Origin: Nostoc sp. CHAB 5844
Lineage (GTDB): Bacteria; Cyanobacteriota; Cyanobacteriia; Cyanobacteriales; Nostocaceae
Direction: 5' to 3'
Assembly: GCF_020829595.1 (NCBI RefSeq)
Contig: NZ_JAIVFW010000001.1
Coordinates: 248,001 to 312,000 of the forward strand
DNA: 64,000 nucleotides
The translations under genes were made by a program, and so were the position numbers. Of the stretch, positions 18,859 through 29,108 are shown in pieces. The notes below the pieces were generated by a model. It saw nothing but the letters and a program-made list of their open reading frames with translations. It had not been told where the DNA came from and did not search any database. Numbering within the stretch: the first letter of the stretch is position 1; the number at the start of each line of letters is the position of its first letter.

Positions 18859-21800
18859 TTAGTCAACTTTGAACTGGCTAACGCTGGTTTCCAGTTGTTG
18901 TGAAGTCATCCGTAGTTCTTCAAAAGACTCGGAAATGTGGATGGCACTTTGTGAAGTCTTGCGGGCGATCGCCGAAACATCCATCATCGCTTCTGTCAAT
19001 ACCTGAGATTGCTGACTTTGAGTAGAAACTGCTTGGGTAATTCCTTGCACTAGTCCACCAATTTCGTTGGTGGCTGCCACGATCGCACTCAGAGAATGAC
19101 GAGTCTCATCGATTAAGTTCGAGCCTTGGACAACTTGGGTAATCCCGACTTCCATTGCTTCGGTAACTTCGTTAGTTCCAGTTTGAATTTCTTGCACGAG
19201 TCGCTCAATTTCTGTGGTGGCACTAGCTGACTGATAAGCCAGGGAACGAACTTCATCGGCAACCACCGCAAAGCCTTTGCCATATTCTCCAGCGCGGGTA
19301 GCCTCAATCGCCGCATTGAGCGCCAGCAAATTAGTTTGAGTGGCAAAGTTTTCAATCAGACTCACTACTTTCGAGATTTTCTGAGAAGCTTCACCGAGGC
19401 GTTTAATCTTCTTCGCTGTTTCGGATACGGTTTCTCGAATCTCCAAAATGCCTTCTACGGTTCTTTCCATCAGAGAATCGCCAGCTTGAACGGTTCTATT
19501 AGCTTCTTGCACCGCCTGTCCTACTTTTTGGGCATCAGCAGCAACTACCTGGGTGGAAGTTACCATCATTTGTAATTGTTCCAGAGCGTGTTCGAGCCGT
19601 TCTGCCTGCTGTTGAGCTTGGTCAGATAGTTTCACTACTGAGGTAGTGTTATGGCTGGAATTTTCGCTCACCCTGCTGGCAGCAATCTGCACTTGTCGGA
19701 CTAAATCTCGCAAACTTTGGATTGTAGTGTTGTAACCATCGGCGATCGTGCCAATTTCATCTTCAGATAGGGGAGCGCGAACGGTGAGATCGCCTCTGAA
19801 AGATGGTTCTAAAGCCATGAGAACGCGTATTGCTCCTTGTTGCAGTTTTTCCCGGGCAGTGCGATCGCGTTCTGCTGCTTCTGCTAGTTGCTGCTCTTGA
19901 GTACGCACTTGTTTTAGGTACTCTGCCAGATTCAGGGCAATACCAATCTGGACGCTGGCTTGGTTGAGAACATCCTCTTCTGATTGCTCCCACTGGCGCG
20001 ATGCACTATTTTGATAAACTCCCATCAACCCCCATAGCCGATCTTCTTGAAAAATCGGCGCAATCATGTAGGCTTTAGTTCCCCACGTTTCTAACAATTG
20101 AATGTGACATTCGTCATGACCGACACTATAGATATTGTCAATCCGCAAACTTTCTTTACGAGCATAACGCCCTCCTTTGTTGTACTGGAGAAAGGTATCT
20201 CTAACTCTGGCAAGGCTAGTTCCCACAAGCTTGGGCCAATCCCCACTTACAGACTCAACTACAAATTCTCCAGACCAATCAGGCTCAAAACGGTAAACTC
20301 CAACTCGATCTACTTTCAGCAGTTGCCGAAGTTCGTGGGTGGCAAACTGAACAAATTCCAGCACATCACTATGACTTTGAGCCATCTCTGTTAACCGACT
20401 TGGCAAGCGATAGGAAAATCGGGCGTTTGCCACTTCCCGTTCTGCCAGTTTTATCAGTTCCTCATTCTTGTTTAAAGTTTGTTGTAAGTATTGCGATTGC
20501 TGGACGGCAACCCCAAACTGCGTACCGATTTTTGTTACCAAGTTGATTTCATTATCTTGCCATTGCCGTGGCCCGTCATTCTGATATGCTCCTAACAAAC
20601 CCCAGAGCTTGTTGCCGGCAATAATCGGAGTGATGATATAAGCTCTCATCTGGAATTGCTCGAGAATTTTTATGTGGCACTGGGCATGACCAGAAGTGTA
20701 AATGTCATCGATGGTAAAGGTCTCGTTGTGGCGATAGCGTCCACCTTGGGTTTGTTGTAGGTGTTCGTCTTCCCATACAGTCTTGATATCGGGGCCAACC
20801 AAAGCCACCCATTCCCGACTTACCGATTCGGCAATAAACTCCCCACCCCAATCTGGATTGAAGCGATACACCGCCAGCCGATCGCATTCCAAGTGCGATC
20901 GCAATTCTGGTAGGGCATTGCGGAAAATTGTATCTAGCTCTTGAACTTGGCGGATTTTTTCTGCCAACCTTGTCAATGCTCGTTCCCCTTCTGCGGTTCT
21001 GGCTAACTCTGCATTCTTCTTCTTGAGCTGTTCGATATACTCAACCTGTTGCAAGCCTATACCCATTTGCACAGCTAGTTTTCGCAACAGTTGCACATCC
21101 TTGGATTGCCACTGCCGGGGGCCAGTATTTTGGTAGGCTCCTATAAAGCCCCAGAGTTTGCTGCCAGTGAAGATAGGAGAAATCGTGTAAGCTTTGGCTT
21201 GGATTTTTTCTAATATCTCTAGGTAGCACTGAACGTGACCAACAGTGTAAATATCATTGACAACAAAGGTTTCATGATTGCGATAGCGTCCGCCTTGAGT
21301 TTGTTGTAAGTGATCGTCCATCCAAATCGTTTTGATGTCGGAACCACCTAAAGACAACCATTGATTTTTTACCGATTCGGCAACAAACTCCACACTCCAG
21401 TCGGGACTAAAGCGAAATACTGCTAGGCGATCGCACTGTAGTTGTTCGCGTAAACTTGGCAGCAAATTCCGGAAAATTGTGTCTGTATCCTGAGCCTGAC
21501 GGATTTTTTCTACCATCCCTGTCAGCACTTGTTCCTCTTCTGCTGCCCGCCCCAACTCTGCATTCTTCGTTTTCAGTTGTTCGATGTACTCGGCTTGCTG
21601 CACGCTTAACCCCAACTGAATGCCTAATTTGGTCAGCAATCGCACCTCCTCGGAATTCCACTGGCGCGACCCGCTATTCTGATAGGCTCCTAACCAACCC
21701 CAAAGTTTGTTGCCAGTAAAAATCGGGGCAATGGTGTAGGCTTTAACCTGGAACTGCTCTAGCAGGTCGATGTAGCACTGAGGATAACCAAAAGTATAGA

Positions 21801-24105
21801 TGTCATTGACGGCAACGGTTTCATTATTGCGATAGCGCCCGCCTTGGGTTTGCTGTAGGTATTCGTCTTCCCACACGATCTTGATATCGGGACCAACCAG
21901 AGGTATCCAGTCACTTCCTACAGATTCAGCAATAAATTCACCACTCCAGTCAGAGTTGAAGCGATATATTGCTAGGCGATCGCATTTGAACAACTGCCGC
22001 AATTCTGCCAAGGTAGTGCGGTAAAGCGTTTCTAGCTGTTGGGACTGACGCATTCTCTCCGCCATGCGGGCGATCGCGTTTTCGACTTCAGCTACTTGGG
22101 TCATTTCTAGATTTTTTAACCGTAGCTGTTCGATGTATTCAGCTTGCTGGAGGGCAATGCTCAAGGGTTCGCCGATTTGCAACAAAGCACCAGCCTCTTC
22201 CTCAGTCCATTGCCGAACATCAGAATTTTGATAAGCTGCTAACAAACCCCAAAGCTTACCAGCGCAGAAGATGGGAACAATGATGTATGCTTTGGCTTGG
22301 AACTTCTCTAATGCTTCTAAATAACAAGGTGAAAAACCAGCAGCATAAATATCGTTGACTTTGCGGTAGCGCGTGCCTTTGCCGTAGATTCCACCCTGGG
22401 TTTCCTTGAGATAAGTATCGGCATCAAGTTTCACAGGGGAGCCATAGTCCTTAACAGTGCAACGCTCTGAAGACATCAGACCTGTTTTTAAAATACCGTC
22501 TTGTTCCTGCATCTCCAACAGAGATCGCCAACCAGCAGCCACAGATTCAGCGATAATTTCTCCACTCCAGTCTGGATAAAATTGATAAATGACAACGCGA
22601 TCGCATTTTAAAAATCGCCGCAACTCTTGGGTGGTAATCCGGAAAAGAGTGCGAAGATCCATTGCTTGCCCAATCTTTTCAATGATGCCGAAAACAGTAC
22701 GTTCTCGTTCCACAAGTTTGGCTGACTCTTCAGAGCGTTGATAAAGTTGTTGCTGATATTGCAACTGTTGAATAGCAATACTAGACAGAGATGCAACCTG
22801 CACCATCAGTCGAATTTCACTATCTTTCCACTGACGAGGCTGAGAATTTTGATAAGCAGCAAGTAAGCCCCACAACTGTTCTCCCTGGAAGATGGCAACG
22901 ATAATGTATGCTTTGGCTTGATAGCTTTCTAAAACTTTGATGTAGCAATCAGAAAAACCAGCACTGTAGATATCATTAGTGACTCGATAAATCTGGCCTT
23001 GATGGAAAGTTTTGCCTTGGGTGTGCTGAATGTAGCTATCTGCACTGTGCGATCGCCCTGTTGTCCCAGCTAGTCCCCCTTCGTCTGCAAAGTTCCTCAC
23101 ACTGCAATAGTTAACGTTCTTAACAATTGCTGGATTATTTCGCTGTTCTTCTAACAAAGAAACCCACTCACCTCCAACAGATTCAGCCACAAATTCCCCA
23201 CTCCAATCTGGCTGAAAACGATAAATTGTCACGCGATCGCACTTTAGTGACTGTCGCACTTCTTGGGTAGCAACGCGAAAGATAGTATCCACATCTTTGG
23301 ACTGGAGAATTTTATTCGCTACACCAGTCAGGATTTGGTCTTTCTCCACTTCTTGTTGCAATGTCGCCTGAATCGCGGCAACTTGCAGTTGCGCTTCTAA
23401 TTCCTGCGCGAGCAATTTTAGTGACTTAATTTCAGCATTCTGCCACTGGCGAGGTGCAGTGCATTGCTGCACTACCAACAAACCCCAAACCCCATCTTTT
23501 GCTAAAATCGGCAAGCTCAAACAAGCTCTTACCTGAAACCGATCCACGAGCTGCTTTTGGTAAGGGGACAAGCTAGCAGTGTAGGTATCTGCGATCGCGA
23601 CCAATTTTTCTTGTTGATAAAGCTTGGCAGAACCCAACCCAAAAGTGACGGCGGGCAGTTTTTCCTTCAGCATTGGGGTAAAGCCATCCCTCATCGCCTC
23701 CGCAGCAACTATCCCCAGTGTCGGATTCGTAAACTCATACACCACCACGCGATCAGCTTGCAGTGCGCTTTGTACCTCGATGACAGTAGTAGCGAGCAAG
23801 GTATCTAGATCGGAATATTGGCGGATTTTGCTGGCGATCGCCTGTACTTGCTCTACCTCTAATCCATCTCCTGTGTCTTGATATGGCAACACACTTACCA
23901 GTTCTTTTAACTTGCGAATTCTGTCTCGCAATGGCCCTGTTTCCACCCAATCAGCTTGATCCAGTTCAGTTCGCAATTCTTCTAGAGTGGAGGTGATTTG
24001 TTGTTTTGCTGGTACATCAACGGTATGCCCGTTATCGGTGTCCTTATAACCGTTGCCGGAATTTGTCTGTGGTTGGCTGGGTGTAAGATTGTGTTGCGTT
24101 ACCAT
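18859..24105 (-). CDS. Seven-GAF cyanobacteriochrome chemoreceptor (PtxD/PixJ-like)
   Basis: A 1748-residue soluble MCP. Seven tandem GAF domains (about 95-1390) are followed by a HAMP-like segment and a full MCP signalling domain with intact tip ([20 protein letters not shown], then [13 protein letters not shown]). Numbered from the ATG at 24105, GAF2-GAF7 carry the bilin-attaching Cys followed by Tyr or His: Cys387, 594, 777, 960, 1143 and 1333. GAF1 lacks it. GAF2 and GAF3 have longer inserts with a second Cys (334, 549), like insert-Cys dual-Cys cyanobacteriochromes. GAF4-GAF6 have the W-x-D...GGRYR pattern of red/green types. It matches my memory of the phototaxis photoreceptor PtxD of Nostoc punctiforme. 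An upstream TTG at 24159 lies inside a mobile repeat and is unlikely. Confidence 0.93.
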   Translation of the reverse strand: MVTQHNLTPSQPQTNSGNGYKDTDNGHTVDVPAKQQITSTLEELRTELDQADWVETGPLRDRIRKLKELVSVLPYQDTGDGLEVEQVQAIASKIRQYSDLDTLLATTVIEVQSALQADRVVVYEFTNPTLGIVAAEAMRDGFTPMLKEKLPAVTFGLGSAKLYQQEKLVAIADTYTASLSPYQKQLVDRFQVRACLSLPILAKDGVWGLLVVQQCTAPRQWQNAEIKSLKLLAQELEAQLQVAAIQATLQQEVEKDQILTGVANKILQSKDVDTIFRVATQEVRQSLKCDRVTIYRFQPDWSGEFVAESVGGEWVSLLEEQRNNPAIVKNVNYCSVRNFADEGGLAGTTGRSHSADSYIQHTQGKTFHQGQIYRVTNDIYSAGFSDCYIKVLESYQAKAYIIVAIFQGEQLWGLLAAYQNSQPRQWKDSEIRLMVQVASLSSIAIQQLQYQQQLYQRSEESAKLVERERTVFGIIEKIGQAMDLRTLFRITTQELRRFLKCDRVVIYQFYPDWSGEIIAESVAAGWRSLLEMQEQDGILKTGLMSSERCTVKDYGSPVKLDADTYLKETQGGIYGKGTRYRKVNDIYAAGFSPCYLEALEKFQAKAYIIVPIFCAGKLWGLLAAYQNSDVRQWTEEEAGALLQIGEPLSIALQQAEYIEQLRLKNLEMTQVAEVENAIARMAERMRQSQQLETLYRTTLAELRQLFKCDRLAIYRFNSDWSGEFIAESVGSDWIPLVGPDIKIVWEDEYLQQTQGGRYRNNETVAVNDIYTFGYPQCYIDLLEQFQVKAYTIAPIFTGNKLWGWLGAYQNSGSRQWNSEEVRLLTKLGIQLGLSVQQAEYIEQLKTKNAELGRAAEEEQVLTGMVEKIRQAQDTDTIFRNLLPSLREQLQCDRLAVFRFSPDWSVEFVAESVKNQWLSLGGSDIKTIWMDDHLQQTQGGRYRNHETFVVNDIYTVGHVQCYLEILEKIQAKAYTISPIFTGSKLWGFIGAYQNTGPRQWQSKDVQLLRKLAVQMGIGLQQVEYIEQLKKKNAELARTAEGERALTRLAEKIRQVQELDTIFRNALPELRSHLECDRLAVYRFNPDWGGEFIAESVSREWVALVGPDIKTVWEDEHLQQTQGGRYRHNETFTIDDIYTSGHAQCHIKILEQFQMRAYIITPIIAGNKLWGLLGAYQNDGPRQWQDNEINLVTKIGTQFGVAVQQSQYLQQTLNKNEELIKLAEREVANARFSYRLPSRLTEMAQSHSDVLEFVQFATHELRQLLKVDRVGVYRFEPDWSGEFVVESVSGDWPKLVGTSLARVRDTFLQYNKGGRYARKESLRIDNIYSVGHDECHIQLLETWGTKAYMIAPIFQEDRLWGLMGVYQNSASRQWEQSEEDVLNQASVQIGIALNLAEYLKQVRTQEQQLAEAAERDRTAREKLQQGAIRVLMALEPSFRGDLTVRAPLSEDEIGTIADGYNTTIQSLRDLVRQVQIAASRVSENSSHNTTSVVKLSDQAQQQAERLEHALEQLQMMVTSTQVVAADAQKVGQAVQEANRTVQAGDSLMERTVEGILEIRETVSETAKKIKRLGEASQKISKVVSLIENFATQTNLLALNAAIEATRAGEYGKGFAVVADEVRSLAYQSASATTEIERLVQEIQTGTNEVTEAMEVGITQVVQGSNLIDETRHSLSAIVAATNEIGGLVQGITQAVSTQSQQSQVLTEAMMDVSAIARKTSQSAIHISESFEELRMTSQQLETSVSQFKVD

Positions 24106-24146
24106 AATCTTTCTTGCTATGAAGGTTGTCGGAGTTAATAAGTAGC

Positions 24147-24248
24147 AGGACTTACGCAAAAATTGCCAAAAAGCTTAATTTATCGAACCGCAGAGGACGC
24201 AGAGGACACGGAGGAATAAGAGTTTTAGAGAATTTTTGCATAAGTCCT
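24147..24248. repeat. 102-bp MITE-like element
   Basis: Terminal inverted repeats AGGACTTACGCAAAAATT (left) and AATTTTTGCATAAGTCCT (right, one mismatch) enclose a core with CGCAGAGGACGCAGAGG. It fills the gap between the cheW-like and photoreceptor genes. The AGGACTTACGC terminus is common in Nostocales repeats, by recollection. I do not see a sure target duplication. Confidence 0.75.
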
Positions 24249-24255
24249 ATGAACT

Positions 24256-24789
24256 TTAAAAAGGCTGAAGGGCTTGAATCACTACATGGGTGTCAAGTAA
24301 CATCAAAGGGCTACCTTGAGAATCCACAAAGTAACCCTGCAAGAACGAGCCTAGTCGGGCAGGTAACATCGATGTCGAAATCGCTAACCGCTCTTGGGGG
24401 TCATGAACTTCAATGGTATTGACTTGCTCCACCAACAGCCCGACGGTTTGATTCTGGACTTGAACAAGCATCGCCATGCCAGAGTTACGCACACTTTCCC
24501 GCCGACACCAGTGTGTTGCTCCCAACAAACCGGCTAAATCAAGAATCCAGATAGCTTCTCCCCGCCAATTCATTATGCCTAATAAAAATTCTGCTACCTG
24601 CGGTACTGGTAAAATCTCGGTGAGTGCAACCTGAATTACTCCCCGCAAATCAGCTAATGGGAGTAATCCGTTTACCTTTCCATTCAACGGAAATCTTAAA
24701 AACCTCTGGTTGTTTCCTTGGGGAGAGTTTTCAAGTCTAAATTGGCTATTAATGGGTAGCGCTCTAAAGCTATCATTGCCCTGTACCAT
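24256..24789 (-). CDS. CheW-like coupling protein (PixI/HmpC-like)
   Basis: A 177-residue single CheW-domain protein that should couple the photoreceptor array to CheA. Typical features are RFLRFPLNGKVNGLLPLADL, VAEFLLGIMNWRGEAIWILD and the C-terminal LLVEQVNTIEV stretch. It starts with ATG 14 bases after the stop of the CheY-like gene, and the photoreceptor gene follows after a gap occupied by a MITE-like repeat. The pix, hmp and ptx loci show the same order: regulator, regulator, CheW, MCP, CheA. Confidence 0.92.
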   Translation of the reverse strand: MVQGNDSFRALPINSQFRLENSPQGNNQRFLRFPLNGKVNGLLPLADLRGVIQVALTEILPVPQVAEFLLGIMNWRGEAIWILDLAGLLGATHWCRRESVRNSGMAMLVQVQNQTVGLLVEQVNTIEVHDPQERLAISTSMLPARLGSFLQGYFVDSQGSPLMLLDTHVVIQALQPF

Positions 24790-24803
24790 TGCCCTAGTTT
24801 CCT

Positions 24804-25166
24804 TTAGCGAATAAATTTACTAACAGTCTGGAGCAAGGTATTTTCATCTACAGGTTTGACTAAATAGCCATCGGCACCACTCATATTGCCCCAAGTTCTA
24901 TCAACATCTGTGTTTTTAGTTGAGCAAATCACTACCGGGATTGCTTTTGTTGTCGGATCGGCTTTCAACTTGCGGCAGAACTCAAATCCACTTTGGCCTG
25001 GCAAAATCAAATCCAGTAAGATCAAGTCAGGTTTTTGTTGTTTCAACCTCAGTTGAGCCTCTTCACCACTGCGAACTTCATAAACTGAATATCCTCCTTG
25101 CTCCAGGTAACGTGTCATCTTTTCGGATTCTGTGAGGCTATCTTCAACTAACAGAACTTTTTTCAT
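24804..25166 (-). CDS. CheY-like response regulator (PixH/HmpB-like)
   Basis: A 120-residue stand-alone receiver domain. The acidic pocket (VEDS), phosphorylatable Asp52 (LILLDLILPG), the Ser/Thr switch position (CSTKN) and the conserved Lys (YLVKPVDE) are all visible. It starts with ATG after a GGAAATAAAA leader. Its position as second gene of the operon, after the PatA-type regulator, matches PixH in pix systems, where such regulators affect type IV pilus motors. The phosphodonor is presumably the CheA-REC protein encoded downstream. Confidence 0.93.
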   Translation of the reverse strand: MKKVLLVEDSLTESEKMTRYLEQGGYSVYEVRSGEEAQLRLKQQKPDLILLDLILPGQSGFEFCRKLKADPTTKAIPVVICSTKNTDVDRTWGNMSGADGYLVKPVDENTLLQTVSKFIR

Positions 25167-25315
25167 TTTTATTTCCTAACTATTTAATTTAGAATTTGAA
25201 AATAAGGCAGAAGGAAGATTTAAGAATTTTCATACTTTGTTGTGCCAAAACTAGGCATGAATAGCTGTTTTGAAAATGGATGCAGGGGAGCCACTGGCAT
25301 GACTGTTGCTTCAAC

Positions 25316-26647
25316 CTAAACGGTTAAATACTTGTGAAGCATATTGAGTACTTTGTCTTGTTCTACAGGTTTACCCAAAAAGTCAGTTGCCCCTACTAAT
25401 TTTGCTCGCATCCGATCTACTATTCCATCTTTTCCCGTTAAGATGACAACCGGCACATCTTTGAGACTTGGAGTTTTACGGATTTGAGAACAAATTTCAT
25501 ACCCATTTACTTTTGGCATCAAAAGATCTAAAAAAATGAAGTCGGGCTTGCTTTTAATTAGCTTTAAAACTGCCGTCAAGGAATCTTGAATGCCAACAAA
25601 GCGATAACCTTGATGGGTCATAATTTCCTCCAAACTGCGACAGATTACCGGACTATCATCTACACAGGCTACTAAAGGTCTTGAGACATCAATAATTGCT
25701 TTACTAGCCGCTGGGGGGGCAACTTGTAAAATAGTCTTCTCTTTTTTCTTCAGTGAAGAATTGGAATTATTAACTGCACTGGACGGACTGACAATTTCTT
25801 TGCCAGTCGCTGGGGGAGCAACTTTGTTGAAATTGGGCGCAACTTGTAAAACAGTGTCCTCTTCTGTCTTTAGTGAAGAATTGGAATTATTAACTGCACT
25901 GGACGGGTTGCCAGTTTCTTGACTAATCCCAACCTTCCTGAGTCTTGGGGTGGGTGAAAAAGCAATCGCCCCTGCTTTTACCAATGGCATCAATAACCGA
26001 GTCAAAGCTAAGACATCCCGACCGCTTTTTTGCCCTAGACCTCGTAAAGTTTTTGTTCCATCAACTAGAGAAATAATCTGTTTAGAGGATGCTTGTCCTT
26101 GGAGTAGCTCAAGTTGTTGAATGATCGGAAATAAATTGGGCGAGCAACTTGCTAGTCCTGCATCTCGCCATTCTTGCCAGGCTTGTGTAGCCTGTTTCAA
26201 GACTTCCTCAGTTGGTATTACAGCTAGGAGAACCCCAGGAACTTCACCAACAACGGTAGTATGTGACAACTGCCCTGCTGGATTGTCGCCATTTCTTTTG
26301 GCTTCAATGTACTGCATCATATCAAACAGGACTTCAGCTATTGAGCTTGTAATCAGGTTAACAAGTTGTTGTTGTTCGATTAATTTTTGTTCTCGCAACT
26401 TAGCAAGAATGGAATACTCGCGATAATTTTCCTGGGGAGAGACAAGCCGCTCCAACTGTGTCACATCCAGATTAGAACAGTACCGCAACAAGTGTCGTCG
26501 CCATCGCTCATCGGCATTAGAACCGCCAGCCTGCCAAATTAATCGCCCTAAACGAAAATATAGCGTCCAAGTCGGCCCATCCCTTGCTTCAAGATTCAGC
26601 CTACCTGTGAATAATTTAGTTTGAAGTTGCTCGATCAATTGATTCAC
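25316..26647 (-). CDS. PatA/PixG-type response regulator (PATAN/DUF4388 plus REC)
   Basis: First gene of the phototaxis-like operon. An N-terminal PATAN/DUF4388 region (TGRLNLEARDGPTWTLYF, LGRLIWQAGG, WRRHLLRYC) precedes a low-complexity linker and a C-terminal receiver with FIFLDLLMPKVNGYEI and a final KPVEQ. I prefer the GTG at 26647 (about 443 aa), because AGGAGG lies at 26659-26664. The open frame continues to a TTG at 26836, but those 63 residues show nothing conserved to me. The linker contains a 120-bp tandem duplication (40 aa) around SSAVNNSNSSLK. PatA-family proteins act in heterocyst patterning, phototaxis or motility output. Confidence 0.87.
   Translation of the reverse strand: MNQLIEQLQTKLFTGRLNLEARDGPTWTLYFRLGRLIWQAGGSNADERWRRHLLRYCSNLDVTQLERLVSPQENYREYSILAKLREQKLIEQQQLVNLITSSIAEVLFDMMQYIEAKRNGDNPAGQLSHTTVVGEVPGVLLAVIPTEEVLKQATQAWQEWRDAGLASCSPNLFPIIQQLELLQGQASSKQIISLVDGTKTLRGLGQKSGRDVLALTRLLMPLVKAGAIAFSPTPRLRKVGISQETGNPSSAVNNSNSSLKTEEDTVLQVAPNFNKVAPPATGKEIVSPSSAVNNSNSSLKKKEKTILQVAPPAASKAIIDVSRPLVACVDDSPVICRSLEEIMTHQGYRFVGIQDSLTAVLKLIKSKPDFIFLDLLMPKVNGYEICSQIRKTPSLKDVPVVILTGKDGIVDRMRAKLVGATDFLGKPVEQDKVLNMLHKYLTV
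25752..25905 (-). repeat. 120-bp tandem duplication inside the PatA-like linker
   Basis: The same run, beginning AGTGAAGAATTGGAATTATT and extending to ACTGGACGG, occurs at 25752 and again at 25872, exactly 120 bases apart. In protein the repeated unit carries SSAVNNSNSSLK and VLQVAP or ILQVAP. It is in frame and close to identical, so it is a recent duplication. Confidence 0.85.
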
Positions 26648-26658
26648 AATGGATCGCA

Positions 26659-26664
26659 CCTCCT
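26659..26664 (-). promoter_or_regulatory. Shine-Dalgarno AGGAGG deciding the PatA-like start
   Basis: AGGAGG on the minus strand, 11 bases before GTG 26647. It is the strongest ribosome-binding-like site in this part of the frame. Confidence 0.55.
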
Positions 26665-27082
26665 CATATATCTTGAGTTTTGCATTTATATTAGAATTCC
26701 TCAAACAATCCAGCTTACTAACTTCATCGTGGGATCGCCAATAGCACAGTTCAAAACCTCGATCGACCAACCCCAGCTTGTTATATCCCTTTCCAATCCG
26801 GACATTTTTAAAGTTCAAAGCCGGAAGCTTGAACAAAGATTTAAGCTCTTTTTCTAATTATTAATAGGTTAACTATATTACTTTTGCCATTTACATCTAA
26901 TGAGCAAATTGCTTGTATAGATATAGTTGCAATACAGACCTTAAAAAGATGGAAATGTTGAATACTACAAAGCATAGACCAGCTTTAATGCTTATCGATT
27001 GTGTGCTGCTTAAGGCAACAGGCACAAGCGATCGCCCAACCGCTAGTCTGCAAATACAAAAAATGAGCTTGAATTAAGTTTG

Positions 27083-27775
27083 TCAAGAAATTACTTGTTG
27101 CCGAATAAAGTATTGGCGATCGCGTTGTTCTAGTAACCCTTGCTTGATTAACGAGCGCAGGATATCTATCGTTTGTACCCTGGTTAAGCCGATCACTTCT
27201 TCAATTTCTGTTAGAGTTGCTCCTTGGGCTTGCTGAATATATTGCTGCACTTTAGATTTAGTATCTGCATTCAACGCAGGCACTTTTCTAGTTATGGTAT
27301 TGACGGCAGGACGAAAACCAGTGGCTTTAATTCCAGAACGGGAAGTTGACCATTTTGGAACTGCTAGTAATTTTTCTTTTTTAGCAGGAGTCGGGGAAAC
27401 TGCTTGTTCGTGAGAGCAGTCGCCCCAAACATTTTTATGTAAAATTGCCCGGAAATTTTGCAAATCTTGGAACAATGCCTGAGCCTTTGCTGCTCGCTGC
27501 TGGCGGTATTCTTGTTGGCGTTGGCAGACATCTGTTTTTATTTGCAATATTTCTAATTGCCGTTCTACAATCTCTTGCTGAAATTGCTGCTGTTGTAACT
27601 TTCTATTGTTGTGAAGGCTAGTAAGAGAATTGCTCAATTCTTGATGAAGTAAATCTGCTTGCAGCTGCAATTCTTTTTGAGTTAGCTGTTTCCACTGGTT
27701 AACTTTTTGACGGCGTTCAGCAGTTATTTGCAATCGCTGCGATCGCTCTTGTTCCCATAAATTATTGAGAGCCAT
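27083..27775 (-). CDS. GvpC-like coiled-coil protein with C-terminal winged helix
   Basis: A 230-residue protein directly downstream of gvpA. Residues 1-115 are a Gln/Leu-rich helix with ERSQRLQITAERRQKVNQW and RAAKAQALFQDLQNFRAIL. The latter resembles the end of GvpC (the outer stiffening protein), and the position after gvpA is where gvpC normally lies, but clear 33-residue repeats are lacking. Residues about 172-225 form a winged-helix-like unit (VQQYIQQAQGATLTEIEEVI, then SLIKQGLLEQRDRQYFI), similar to the tail of GvpN in this cluster. Alternatives are a GvpV-like or unrelated accessory protein. Role in vesicle wall or regulation is inferred. Confidence 0.6.
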   Translation of the reverse strand: MALNNLWEQERSQRLQITAERRQKVNQWKQLTQKELQLQADLLHQELSNSLTSLHNNRKLQQQQFQQEIVERQLEILQIKTDVCQRQQEYRQQRAAKAQALFQDLQNFRAILHKNVWGDCSHEQAVSPTPAKKEKLLAVPKWSTSRSGIKATGFRPAVNTITRKVPALNADTKSKVQQYIQQAQGATLTEIEEVIGLTRVQTIDILRSLIKQGLLEQRDRQYFIRQQVIS

Positions 27776-27815
27776 CAGCTGAAATCTCCTATTTTGTTAA
27801 CTAGAAATATTAAAT

Positions 27816-27834
27816 GGGAGCCATGAAGACTCCC
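27816..27834 (-). terminator. Hairpin between gvpA and the GvpC-like gene
   Basis: On the minus strand, GGGAGTC-TTCAT-GGCTCCC forms a seven-pair stem (one G-T pair), followed by ATTTAATATTT. It lies in the 75-base spacer after gvpA. A partial terminator here would give more gvpA message than downstream message, as is known for gvpA-gvpC in other cyanobacteria. Confidence 0.55.
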
Positions 27835-27850
27835 TTTTTCTAATGTGGTG

Positions 27851-28072
27851 TTAAGCAGCAGATGGAACAGCAGCCTGAGATGTCAAACCAACTGCCTCGG
27901 CATATCTTAAGTATGTTTCAACTGAAGCAATCACAATCCGAGCTTCTATTGCTAGCAGTTCAATACCAACTAAAGAAACACGTACCCAAGCATCAACTAC
28001 AATTCCTTTATCTAAAATGCGGTCAATAACTTCAGCCAGACTTGAAGATGAGTTAACTTTTTCAACAGCCAT
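27851..28072 (-). CDS. gvpA: Gas vesicle major structural protein GvpA
   Basis: The small hydrophobic rib protein that polymerises to form the gas-vesicle wall. The 73-residue sequence is almost invariant across the family: [40 protein letters not shown] and [15 protein letters not shown] good GAGAGGA ribosome site lies before the ATG. Unusually, it sits near the end of the cluster, downstream of the accessory genes, behind its own 313-base upstream gap. A hairpin follows it. Only one copy is present in the window. Confidence 0.98.
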   Translation of the reverse strand: MAVEKVNSSSSLAEVIDRILDKGIVVDAWVRVSLVGIELLAIEARIVIASVETYLRYAEAVGLTSQAAVPSAA

Positions 28073-28385
28073 TTTATTTTCCTCTCACAACTCTAATTAT
28101 TGATTTTATGATGCTCTGATTGAGCAGTAGGTAAAACTTACACAATGTGTTTGATTCTTCCTAGATTTAGTGTTCCCAAAAATATGAGATAAATATAAGA
28201 AAATAAAAAAATACTAAAAAGTTAACAATATTTTTTTAGACGAAAAAATAACAGAAAAAATCATCTCGTCTTTATTTTTTCTTGACAAGTTATAAATATT
28301 ATTTTATATAGTAAACCGTGTAGGAGAGCCAAACAAATCTATTGCCTATTGCCTGCCTCCACGAGCGGGTTATAAATTAAATATG
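28073..28385. other. gvpA upstream region
   Basis: AT-rich 313 bases separating gvpA from the gvpF/L gene. The size and the high output expected of gvpA suggest a dedicated minus-strand promoter, though I cannot fix its -10. A strong sigma70-like promoter is visible on the other strand at 28282-28310. Confidence 0.45.
28282..28310 (+). promoter_or_regulatory. Sigma70-like promoter pointing into gvpF/L antisense
   Basis: TTGACA at 28282-28287, a 17-base spacer and TATATA at 28305-28310 on the plus strand. No plus-strand gene follows, so a transcript would run antisense to the gvpF/L gene ending at 28386. It may be chance in AT-rich DNA. Confidence 0.35.
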
Positions 28386-29075
28386 CTACATGAGAGTATT
28401 TTTGAGAAAGTGATAGGGTGGTAGAGGTTCGCTCAGTGCCAATTGCCAGTGCGAGCATTGTAACTGCCAGAGGGAAAACTGCTGTGTACTGAGTGTTGAA
28501 TCGTTGCGCTGTGCTAAAAAGTGGATTTGTCGCACATCTGACTGTCGAGTTTCACAGATAACATTTGTATAGGTTTTGAGAATTAACTGGTTCAAAAGTT
28601 CCCACTGTTGGCATTGTTGTGCTTGAAATGCTTGCTGTGTTTGGTAGCGTTGTTTTTTAGCTAATAAATAGGCTTTTCCTCTAGCATCAATGGTGTCAGA
28701 CTCATCAGGCAAAGTACAGGGTGTAGCTTTTAAAGTGTACTCAACTTTGTCTCTTAGCTGAGTTAGGGTTTCTAGATATTGCTCTTGGTGCTTTTCTAGA
28801 TGATTCAGCAGTTTTTCTTGCGAGCTAAAACCGCTCCCAAAGCGTAGGGGAAGGAGAGGAGTTTGTTGAAAGAGTTCTTGAATCACGCGATCGTGGGTTA
28901 ATACAGCTTGAAGTAAACGCTCATCCGTTGCTTGTATTGCCTCCAGTGAGATTTCCAGCTCTACGATCGCGGCTAAACCAGAAGAGTAAACGAGTTCAGT
29001 ATTCCTTTCCATCCCTAAAGGTAGAACAAGCGGTGAGGCGATCGGTACTAGAAGACCATAGGCGTATATTGACAT
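28386..29075 (-). CDS. GvpL/GvpF family gas vesicle protein (second copy)
   Basis: A GvpF/L-type accessory protein of about 229 residues, needed in other systems for vesicle nucleation and able to bind GvpA. From the ATG at 29075 it begins MSIYAYGLLVPIAS. Family features are LQAVLTHDRVIQELFQ and LLPLRFGSGF. An in-frame extension to 29201 would overlap the AAA gene and run through a dispersed hairpin, so I reject it. A second family member lies at 31412. The two are clearly divergent in sequence, so the assignment of F versus L is open. Confidence 0.87.
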   Translation of the reverse strand: MSIYAYGLLVPIASPLVLPLGMERNTELVYSSGLAAIVELEISLEAIQATDERLLQAVLTHDRVIQELFQQTPLLPLRFGSGFSSQEKLLNHLEKHQEQYLETLTQLRDKVEYTLKATPCTLPDESDTIDARGKAYLLAKKQRYQTQQAFQAQQCQQWELLNQLILKTYTNVICETRQSDVRQIHFLAQRNDSTLSTQQFSLWQLQCSHWQLALSEPLPPYHFLKNTLM

Positions 29076-29108
29076 AAACTTGGGATACTTATTAAGTAAT
29101 TGCGGGTG

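Noticed and set aside
18843-18866. TTG start for CheA overlapping the photoreceptor gene
   Set aside because: Possible, but the ATG eight codons later precedes the conserved Hpt helix and needs no rare start codon.
24106-24159. TTG start for the seven-GAF receptor
   Set aside because: It lies inside a MITE-like repeat; MVTQHNL at 24105 is the natural start.
26648-26836. 63-residue N-terminal extension of the PatA-type regulator
   Set aside because: TTG start with no good ribosome site and no conserved residues; a strong AGGAGG lies before GTG 26647. Not excluded.
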